A model generated the notes under the pieces. It was not told the origin of the DNA, made no database searches, and was given only the letters and a program-made list of their open reading frames with translations. Positions 55,546-64,000 of a stretch of 64,000 bases of DNA are shown here, piece after piece. Numbering within the stretch: the stretch's first letter is position 1; each line of letters opens with the position of its first letter. Source of the DNA: Sarcophilus harrisii (taxonomy: Eukaryota; Chordata; Mammalia; Dasyuromorphia; Dasyuridae); contig NC_045427.1 in the NCBI RefSeq assembly GCF_902635505.1, positions 519,955,665 through 520,019,664 on the forward strand, written 5' to 3'. The position numbers were made by a program, and so were the translations under genes.

Positions 55546-56324
55546 TTTTTCGTATGTCACCCTGACTTGCATCTATCATGCATCTTCCTTTCACTGCTTG
55601 TCTGAATCATCCAGGAGGAGGCATATTTTTACATACCTGGATTATACAGATGGACTGAGTGGGCAGTTTGTCTCAGAGGTGTCATTCTTTTACAGTCATT
55701 TTTATAAAAATAAACAGGATTATTTAATGCAACAAATCAAAGTAAGTAATCGCTGAAGACAACAATTGTGTTGTTTTCTTTTTAAAATCTCATCAGGAAT
55801 TCACCCAGGTGAATCTCTCACCCAAGTTTAGATCATTTTCCCCAGGGTCATTAGGGTTATTGAAAAACAACACCTGGGTACAAATAATTAGCCTTTTCCT
55901 TAAAGATATCTTTCCTTGTGTATACTAGGTGTACTGCTATATTAAAAAAATAATACTTTTGAGATAACTTTAATCCTTCATTTTAAAATGAAGAAACAGG
56001 GGTAGGGTGTTTAAAAGACTTCTCCAAAGTCATATAGGAAGCATTAGGTGATATTTGAATTATGTAATAGACCCAGGATTTTTTCTCCATTTATTGACTG
56101 GATGCCAAGAAATTCAGATCTGTCCTATCAAGCCCATATTATTGGCACTATTTTAGCAAAGCCCAATAGCTGGCTCCCAATCAAGGGCAACAATGGAGGC
56201 TTGGAAATTTCTGGGAGAATTTCTATCCTGCTCCAAAAAAAAAATTCCTTTGCACCCAAATATCAAATTGGTCTTAATGGCCTAAGGAAGAAAGTATTAA
56301 AATTCATCATAGATTTTTGAAGCA
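55546..56324. other. Intergenic, unassigned
   Basis: A weak MIR-like scrap lies at about 55,985-56,045. A 90-codon open frame (56,048-56,320) has no recognised family. Confidence 0.45.
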
Positions 56325-56475
56325 AGAAAGAGACCAAAGAGATCAAATAATCCAACCTTCTCATTTTCCAGAGGAAGTTCAGAGACAAAAGGTCCAAGGT
56401 CACCTAGCTAGTACAAACCCCACAATAACTGCCTTATATAGACTCTTCCTCTAGAATTCTTTCCAAATGCTGTCC
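56325..56475 (-). repeat. MIR-like fragment
   Basis: 'gatcaaataatccaaccttc', 'attttccagaggaagttcag', 'aggtcacctagctagtacaa'. Confidence 0.65.
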
Positions 56476-56504
56476 TGGAATGATAACATTTACCCAGGAA
56501 TTAA

Positions 56505-56605
56505 GTTACAATATTAGAATGTACATGCTATGAAGATAGGAACTGTTTTTTGCTTATTCTTTGCATTTCTGGAATATGGTAAACATATTGTTTGATTGAT
56601 TAACC
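56505..56605 (+). mobile_element. L2 LINE 3' tail
   Basis: 'attagaatgtacatgctatg', 'ataggaactgttttttgctt', 'tgtttgattgattaac'. Confidence 0.55.
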
Positions 56606-57189
56606 AAAAAGAGTTTTACAGACTCTCAGGTTTCCAGTGAGTCCTGGAATGTGTATTGACTGATCTGCCCAAACCATATCACATTTTATTATGTGTACAT
56701 ATGCAGACTTTATGCTTTCCTATTCAATCATGATTGTTAAAGGGGAAATCAAGGGCAGAATTATAACTAGGGTAGGGATACAAAGCCTTTGCTCCAGAGT
56801 GCCAAGAATTAGAGGGTACAGAAAATACTTTTGTCCAATAGGTAGAAAAAACTGGACTGACTACCTTAGCAAAAATATTAAAATAGAAAGCTACCAGAGG
56901 ATAAGATCCCTATATAATCCAGGTAAAGTTTTGTCTTTGCTTCCCCAGCTTCTCCCTCATCATGGCCTCCCTAAAAGCAGCACCCTAAAGTCTCTGCCTC
57001 CTGCTTTCTTCAAATAAATAAATTAAAAAACTTAATGTGGCAAAAGGACTAATTTTTCAACCTGAGGTTCCTCTTAGCTCTTTAAGAGAATTTGTCTCAC
57101 AGCTCCAGGTAACAGAATTATTAGTTATAGCATTGGTCAGAAAGATTCCTTTAGAATATAATTGTTTTGCACAACTTCACCTCTTCCTT
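56606..57189. other. Intergenic, unassigned
   Basis: A 108-codon open frame (56,691-57,017) followed by AATAAA-like text near 57,015. No family recognised. Confidence 0.4.
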
Positions 57190-57325
57190 CTCAAGGGGGT
57201 GGGCAGTGGGGAGGGAGGAAGGAAGAGAATTTGGAACTCAAAGTTTAAAAAAATGTTTTAAAATTGTTTTTACATATAACTGGGGGAAAATAGTCAAATA
57301 ATTTAAAAAACATAATTACCACAAC
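57190..57325 (+). mobile_element. L1 3' tip
   Basis: 'aagagaatttggaactcaaa', 'aaaattgtttttacatataa', 'ctgggggaaaatagtcaaat'. Confidence 0.7.
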
Positions 57326-58615
57326 GACCAATCATAATTTCTAAATATTCATGATGAAACATAGCCCATCTCCTGATAGAGATGTGATGAAATTAGTGCA
57401 GATTGAGATTTTTTTTAAAACTACAAGAAAACATAATTAATGAGAAATTTTGGGATTTTAAAAAATTCCTCATGTTTATAAACAGGGCTTTTGTTTGTCT
57501 TGGTTTCTCAATATGGGGTAACGTGAGCATGATTCAGAAACGTGGGAGAGATCTTTGCTTGAAAAAAATAAAATTTAAGAAAATGGAAAGAAAAAAAGAA
57601 CATAACCAATAACTTTATCTTGTGATAATGTACTTTGAGGGAGTCTCTACCTAAAAGGAATTTTCCTTTTTCATAGGAATATATATAGTGTATACGTTAC
57701 TACATAATCTCATTACTGTTTCTAAATTTGGGACTTCTGCAATAAGAAATTGGTGACATTTTTGCTCACATTTCTGAAATAAAGTGTTTTGTAAATATGT
57801 CCAAATTCAACTTGATTATTGACTTCCTTTTGTGATTTCAACTCAGAATTTGAGATCTTACTCAATAAAGTTGCTCTTTTGGGGTACTTTCATTGCACAG
57901 TCTTCCCTACCTTTTTCCTGCCTCATCTTCTGGTGCAAACTCTGTCTGAGGAACTAGAAAAAAAGCAGAATGTAACAAGTTGGGGAAATCACACCTTTTT
58001 TGCAAATGAATTCCACCTTGAAAAGCAGGTCTCATTGAAAAAGCAACTGCCAGATGTGTAATGTTAATAAGGGTGTAGAGAGATCTTTCAAGTGAAAACT
58101 AATAGTGCAGAAAATGAGTCACTTTCTGTTTATATTTGAAATCTAGATAGGAAGCACTACATTCAAGTTAACTGACTTGGGTTCAATCTAAATGACCAGA
58201 GCTGTAATTAGAGAGGAACAATTGGGACTTTGTCCTAGATCACCAACATCGGGATGGAACTCTTGCTTGCTTCCTAATAGAGGTTTTCCAGTCTGGTGAA
58301 ATCAGGGTAGCACTTGATAGTTAGAAAGAAACATGTGACAAATCCATAACGGCCATGCTCTTTGGCAAAAGGTAGATTTATTTAGGGGAAGAGGTTAGAG
58401 ACAAAATAAGAGGTTTAAGCATGAGGAGGGGCAAATATGAAATAGAGTTGGAAGAGCATATAGTAAGGAAAAGACTAATTTCCCAGGGGAACTCATAATT
58501 AACCAGGAGAAAAGAAATACATTATGAGATGGGAGTAAACCATCGACTGGCAGGTTAGATCCATAGAGGAGTTTAGCAGACCACTCAGAATGAGGAGTAA
58601 GGAGAAAGATGCCAT
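57326..58615. other. Intergenic, unassigned
   Basis: No gene or recognised element; short open frames only. Confidence 0.5.
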
Positions 58616-58620
58616 TAAAG

Positions 58621-58850
58621 GGAAAATATTGAAAGAGACAGAGACAGAGACAAAGATGGAGAGACAGAAAGAGACAGAAAGAGAGAGAGTGAGAGAGAGA
58701 GAGAGAGAGAAGAAAAAGAGAGAAGAGAGATAGAAAGAGAGAGAGGGAGAGAAGTGGGGAGGGAGGGAGAGGGAGAGGGAGAGGGAGAGGGAGAAGGAGA
58801 AGGAGAGGGAAGAAGGGATGGAGGGAGAGAAAAAGAGAATGAACATCTCA
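58621..58850. repeat. Second purine-rich (GA) tract
   Basis: About 230 bases of GAGA, GGAGA and GGGAGA units, almost no pyrimidine on the plus strand after 58,680. Ser-rich artefact frames of up to 134 codons lie on the minus strand. Confidence 0.93.
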
Positions 58851-59255
58851 ATATTTCGTAGTGAGCTTAGTCCTAAAAAGGATATAGTAAAGATTTTTAT
58901 CATGAGTAGATCTTTTATAGGGAAAATACAGCCTTGGAGGTTTCTCAGGAAAATCAGTAAAGTAAAAGAATGAACCCAAGGAGTCAGATTGGAATTACCT
59001 GGCAGACCAAGTCCCAGATCTGTCTAAAAAATCTACTAATCAATATCTCATAGGTTGTTTAAAGATGAACAGAAGTTGGGGGATAGGCAATAGAGGATGA
59101 TAAAGAATTCCATCCTTACAATTACTCTATAGAAATAGTATAGTCTGGGAATTGGTTATAACTGATAATCACCAGTTGGGTTTCTTCCTGACAGAGGAAG
59201 AGAATAAATCCACATCCAGTCCACTGTGGCCACGCTGTGGTTAATGAAACCAGAA
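58851..59255. other. Intergenic, unassigned
   Basis: No gene or element recognised. Confidence 0.5.
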
Positions 59256-59259
59256 TTCA

Positions 59260-60110
59260 TTAGTCTTTTGTTAGATGCTAGGTACAAAGACAAAAAATAA
59301 AAAATCTCATATTAAGAAACTTACATTCTAAGGAGGGAGACAACACATAGTCTATAGATATAGACAAAATATGTATCAAGCATGTGCAAGGTAACCAGGT
59401 GGGTTCAGCTTTAGCATCTGTGGGGACAGCTTTATACAGCAGGGGCCACTTGAGCAGAGTCTGCATAAAAGAGAGATTCCAAAAGGCAGAAATAAGCAGG
59501 AAGAGCATTCCAGATATGGGTGACAGCCAATGGAAAGGTATAGGAACAAGGGAGAGATTGTTATATGTAATGAAAAGAAAGTAAGTGTGGGTGGACAGGA
59601 GAATACACTGAGGTAAGTAATATATAAGAAAGATGGAAAGGTAGGATTGGCCCAAATTGTGGACACTAGACAAAGGAGGAGCCTAAGGTTGCCTAAAGGC
59701 AACTGGAGCCTTTGGAGGAGAGGTGGGTGATCAGACCAGGACTTGAAGAAAATCTCTTTGATAACTATGTGGAGCAAGAAACTGGGAGATCTATTTGGAG
59801 GCTACTGTTGTTCATCTTTTGTTTTTGAAGAGGACCAATAGCTTCAAAAAGGGTAATATCCTGACTTGCTTGTGAATTGGATTTAAATGAGGTAGAGTGA
59901 CCCAAAGTCATCTTCTTTTCTCTCTCTTTTCTTGAGTCCTCAAAGTCCAATAGTGATAGTTTAGATGAAAGATGATGAATTAAGTCTGAACTAGAGTGAA
60001 GGGAATATGGAGATGTGGAGAAGTAAATAACAAAGTTTGGCAACTAATTGGATATGTAGGATGAGTGAGAATTAGGAGCTGAGAATGACACTGAGGTTGG
60101 TGCATTCTAT
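59260..60110 (-). mobile_element. L2 LINE, split by a SINE
   Basis: Minus-strand L2: 'gaaacttacattctaaggag', 'ggaagagcattccagatatg', 'gaaaggtaggattggcccaa', then after the SINE 'caactaattggatatgtagg' and 'gagaatgacactgaggttgg'. It covers much of the reverse-transcriptase region in reverse; the 131-133-codon minus frames here are decayed L2 text. Confidence 0.75.
59806..59942 (-). mobile_element. Marsupial SINE of the 15,205 type, inside L2 (third copy)
   Basis: 'tgttgttcatcttttgtttt', 'tgaagaggaccaatagcttc', 'cctgacttgcttgtgaattg', 'gatttaaatgaggtagagtg'. Confidence 0.8.
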
Positions 60111-62344
60111 CATGAGGGTTCTATCCTCTCTCACTTCACTATTATATCCTCCTGTCTATCACCTCCCTCACCTTCTTTCCATAGCTTTCCCTGTATGACT
60201 GCATCCAACTGAGATATAGCATCCTTTTGTCTTCCCCTCACCTTTGTTCTCTGGCTTCTCCTGGGGGTTGCCCAGTACAACCATACTTGGGCAAAGTCCA
60301 GTCCACTTATTTTATAAACAAGATAAATAAGTTCCAAATAAAGCAAGTGAGTTCTCCAGCCTCATCTAGCATTTAAGTGGCAGAGCCCAAATTAAAGTCT
60401 GAGTATTTAGAATGCATAGTTTAGAACTTAAATCTTATAATTCCTCATGGACAGGAATACGCTAATAAATGTTTAATAAATGGCTCTCCATAAAAAAAAC
60501 ACTCTTGATACACTTATATGTAATCTTCATTATTCACACTTTCTTCTTCACTTTCTTAAGTCTAGACAACAAAACAATTTTTCAAAACAGAGTGAACAAT
60601 AAATAGAGCCCTGATTTGTAGTGTTTGCTGATTTCCAGGGTATAAATATTCACTGTGCAAACTTAACCACAGAGTCCAGCACACCCCTACTTTGGGATTA
60701 TATCTTTCACTGCACACACACACTGTTATACACTGATGTATATTAGATGTGGTAGGAAGAGCAAGGGATTACTAGTTGTTTTTTTTTTTTTTGAAAAAAT
60801 TGGGAAAGACAAGTATTTAGGAAGATTAAAGAATCAAGGTGACTGTTACACAAAAACTCATTGTAAATATTATCATTGATAAGTAATGTCCCTTTTATCA
60901 TAGACAATAAAAAATGATAACCCTTTATCACAAAATATCCTTTGACCATTTATCCGAGCTTTTGGTAAATCTTCAAGGAGCTGTTATTAAAGTGAAAAGG
61001 TAGATTGTTGTTTTAATTTAAAAACATTTGTAAAAATGATTGTTTCAGTTCTTATCTACTAATGTTTTATTTGTAACTGTTTGACTGAATCTTAAAAAAG
61101 AATTCATTCTGACAAGTAAAGGAAACTTCTTGAGTTTAAGGATATCAAAGGAAGAATGAGTTTTGATTAAGGCTGTATCTGGGTAACAACAATCATTAAT
61201 ATACAAAGTGAAACACTGAGTCAAGAATTTACATTTCTGAATATCTGGATGCTTGCTGTCAGAGTTAGAGCAATAATTTTGAATTCTTATGCCTGGAGAA
61301 AAGCTGGATGAGGTGGGGACATAAATGATAATATGTCCTATTTGAATGTAGTCATATTGGTATTCCCTAGAAGGAGATTTAGTCCAGAGGAGTTGGCAGA
61401 TGGGGAAGGATGAAGAAGTAAGGAGTATTATGATGTCTTATGAAATAAAACTAACCAAAGAGCAAGATTTATAGAAATAGCAGTCTGGACTACCACCTCA
61501 GGAAGGCACAGTAAGGCAATATTCTGACTGCCTCGCCCTAATTCCAGTTCGGTGGGAGCACTTCCTCCCACAGGGACCACTCCACAATTTATATCTTTGG
61601 CTACTTTACACTACCACACAGTAAAACCACCTTTAGGTTGATTACCATAGCACCCTACTCCAAGGACCAATTGAGGGGTAAGGCTAGATTCTCTGGGGTA
61701 TGAGCCACTCCTGCTACTTGCAAGGTAACTGCTCTTAAACTAACTTCTGCGTCCTTTTCCCTTTAATTAAATTTGCCCCAGGGGCAAAAATTCCTAGTTA
61801 TGCCTTTCTGTAATCAGTACAGCCACTTTCTTAAATGTAGCATTTTACAAGGCTTTAATTCTCCACTAAGGTGAACTCATGAGGGAAATTAAGTCATCAT
61901 CCCAATATTTCCCTTGATAAATTTTAAATCTAAAAATGTTACTGTCATTCTTCTGATTTTTAAAAATAGAGCATGCTCTCTCCCACTGTTGTCCTAAGGG
62001 ATGTTAAGGACTGTGGAGGTTAAGGACTAATGGAGCTCCTGGTATCAGAAGAATGTTTTTTTGTATTAGATTTGTATTGGATTTGACCTGGTTCCAATGC
62101 CACCTATTTTTCTAATTGCCCACTACACTTAAAAAAGTACCTAATTTCTCCACTTCTCAGTGTCAGCAGTGCAGAAGTTATTGTGGTATATTTTTAACTT
62201 CCACAAAATAATAGAGTTTTAGAGGCTATCAGGTTCAGCTCTCTTCCATTGACTTCTTATTGTCCAAGTTCCCTATACTCAGTCTTATGAGAAATGGAAA
62301 ATGATGGGAAATGCTCAGCCTTGATAGGAAAAGGCTTCAGAAAA
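60111..62344. other. Intergenic, mostly unassigned
   Basis: No gene found. A possible L2 tail lies near 60,455-60,485 (aataaatgtttaataaatgg). 61,480-61,800 is richer in C and may be an old element end, but I cannot name it. Confidence 0.45.
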
Positions 62345-62880
62345 TCAAAACTTTTGGATCTTCAAGGAAATCATAAAGAAAGAAAAAGGACCTACATGTG
62401 CAAAAGTGTTTCTAGGAGGTCCTTTTGTGGTAGCAAAGAATTGGAAAATGAGTTGGGTAATGGCTGAACAAGTTGTGGTACATGAAGGCCATGGAATATT
62501 ATTGTTCTATAAAAATTATAAACAAGCTGATTTTAGAAAGGCCTGGAAAGATTTACATGATCTGATGTTCAGAACCAGGAATACATTGTACGCAGTAACA
62601 GCAAGAATGTGTGATGATCAACTATGAAAGACTTGGTTCTTCTTAGTGATTCAGTGATCCAAAGCTATCCCAATTGATTCTAGACAGAAAATGCCATCTA
62701 CATCCAGAAAAAGAACTGTGGGGATTGAATACAAATCAACACATGCTATGTTCACTTCTTTTTTCTATTGCTTTTTTTCCCATGGTTTTTCTTTTGCTCT
62801 GATTTTTCTCTCCCACTATGATTTCTAAAGCAATGTGTATTTTAATACACATAATAAATAAATTAAAACAAACAAATAAA
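62345..62880 (+). mobile_element. L1 3' end
   Basis: 'gacctacatgtgcaaaagtg', 'gtggtagcaaagaattggaa', 'AWKDLHDLM' in frame near 62,545, 3' UTR 'gccatctacatccagaaaaa', then A-rich tail with AATAAA near 62,855. Confidence 0.88.
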
Positions 62881-62964
62881 CAAAAACTTTTGGATCCTTC
62901 TTTCCAACAATCTTTTATCCTATTGAAGGAAGCAACATGCATACAACTGCATCTATGTAGATGA

Positions 62965-63181
62965 CTGGGAAAGTCATCTTTAAAGAGGACTGGGAAAGAT
63001 TTCTTGCAGAAGGTAGGCTTTGAGCTAAGTCTTAAAGAAAGCTAGAGAAGCCAAGAGGGAATGAAACGGAAGAGAAAAGCAAATTTTAGGTATAAAAAGT
63101 CAAGGAAAATGCATAGAACAAGGAGATAGAGTGTCTCAGGCAAGGAAAAACAAGGAGACCAGTATCACAAAAGACTCCTCA
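62965..63181 (-). mobile_element. L2 LINE fragment
   Basis: 'cttgcagaaggtaggctttg', 'agctaagtcttaaagaaagc', 'aggagatagagtgtctcagg' match the reversed L2 text also seen at 59,460. Confidence 0.6.
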
Positions 63182-63460
63182 AGTGGAAGAAAGATTAAAT
63201 TTGTTCAATTTAACCCAGGAAGCAGAACTAGAAGAATCAGAAGAAGCTGCAGAGATATTTTAACTCAGTATAGAGAAAAGATGTCTAATGTTCATATTTA
63301 GTCCAAAAGAGGTATATAGACTGCCTTGAGTTGTAATGACCTCCCCATTACTGGCAGCGTTTTGGTGGAACAGAGGCTGGATAATTACTTTCCAGGGAAA
63401 TGAAGAATGAGGAATGATTTATGAAGTTTTTTTCTAGCTCTGAGGTTTTGTGAAGGTAGA
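63182..63460 (+). mobile_element. CR1/L3 LINE 3' end
   Basis: 'agattaaatttgttcaattt', 'gcagaactagaagaatcaga', 'aacagaggctggataattac', 'tctagctctgaggttttgtg': the forward version of the element at 53,995. Confidence 0.75.
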
Positions 63461-63464
63461 GAAG

Positions 63465-63605
63465 GCAGTATACACATTTTACAGAGGAGGCTCCTGAAGC
63501 CTGGTGATAGGAAATGATTTGCCCACAATAACAGAGCAGTTATTAAGTGGTAGAGGGAAAACAGAATTCAGGCCTTCCAACTCTCAGAACAGTACTCTTC
63601 TACAA
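63465..63605 (-). repeat. MIR-type SINE
   Basis: 'cattttacagaggaggctcc', 'gatttgcccacaataacaga', 'gcagttattaagtggtagag'. Confidence 0.75.
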
Positions 63606-64000
63606 TATCATAACACTTTTTGGGAAAACAAGGCACAGAAAAAAGGATTAGATCATGTGAGCAGGGGGAGGAAGGAGAATTTTTTTTTATCACATCACAA
63701 ATTCTTCCATTCCTGTCATAATTGAATACATTATTGATGAGAACCATCTGGCTACATGTTTCAGGGGAAAAGCAAGGAAATTTAAGATCTGGCAGCTAAA
63801 TAAAAGGTGAAAAAAAGTATCCAGTTTTCATTACCTCTTGCCGTTATTTTGTTCTTCAGGAGTGATATACACTTTGGTGTATAATGATGGTCTCCAAACT
63901 GAGTTAGTTGGGGCAATCAGATGTGCCAGTGCTACCTTGGATTCTAAAAATGATTTTTACTCTCTAGCTCATATCCTGAAGGACTCTCACCAGCTGGAAC
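63606..64000. other. Intergenic, unassigned to window end
   Basis: No gene or element recognised. Confidence 0.45.

Noticed and set aside
56691-57017. Possible solo LTR or small gene, because of a TATA-like word, an open frame and an AATAAA-like word
   Set aside because: No terminal repeats, target duplication or family resemblance could be seen; left as unassigned.
58499-58903. 134-codon minus-strand frame
   Set aside because: Translation of the second GA tract; low complexity with no domain.
59278-59777. 131- and 133-codon minus-strand frames
   Set aside because: They lie in reversed L2 LINE text and overlap each other; not a host gene.
61480-62340. C-rich stretch considered as a retroviral LTR
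   Set aside because: No matching second copy, no primer-binding or coding remains nearby. I found no endogenous retrovirus in the window that I could support.

Overview
This is a vertebrate nuclear window, most likely from a marsupial mammal. The evidence is a spliced RAB11A gene whose protein matches the mammalian one residue for residue where it can be read, an AT-rich background with one CpG island, and a repeat set typical of marsupials: many 3'-truncated L1 copies of the marsupial type, tRNA-derived CORE-type SINEs, old CR1/L3, L2 and MIR copies, and no Alu or rodent B1. The marsupial assignment is an inference from remembered repeat families; no database was searched.

Left part (1-12,750): RAB11A lies on the minus strand. 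Coding exons 1 to 4 are at 12,149-12,188, 4,418-4,613, 4,004-4,197 and 2,441-2,521. All have clean GT/AG junctions, are open and stay in phase. The last coding exon (residues about 171-216, with the prenylated tail) and the 3' UTR lie beyond the left edge. Introns 1 to 3 are about 7.5 kb, 220 bp and 1.5 kb and carry old MIR and L2 pieces. A CpG island (about 11,430-12,750) covers exon 1 and the promoter, with ETS sites, GC boxes and a G-quadruplex motif. At its outer edge a tRNA-Gln(CTG) gene (12,752-12,823) is transcribed away from RAB11A, with a TATA-like box in front and a T-run terminator behind. These are the only two functional genes I can support.

Right part (12,850-64,000): about 51 kb without a recognisable protein gene, filled with layered retroelements. 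Landmarks are: a nearly full-length but decayed L1 (27,545-34,080) holding a processed pseudogene of ribosomal protein L7a; a CR1/L3 composite (35,880-39,020) cut by L1, MIR and a hAT-like element that itself contains another L1; an L2 (45,776-46,790) cut by two SINEs; a second long L1 (47,315-50,575) holding the 3' end of a different LINE; and two long purine (GA-rich) tracts. About twenty L1 3' ends are scattered in both orientations.

Reading the two genes together: the island looks like a housekeeping promoter serving RAB11A (RNA polymerase II) next to an independent polymerase III tRNA unit. The remainder reads as intergenic DNA upstream of RAB11A. I found no CRISPR array, operon, integrated prokaryotic system or intact virus-like element, and no credible new biological system. 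The most informative signals are the nested insertions, which give relative ages, and a SINE family that shares its 3' tail with a LINE fragment in the same window.
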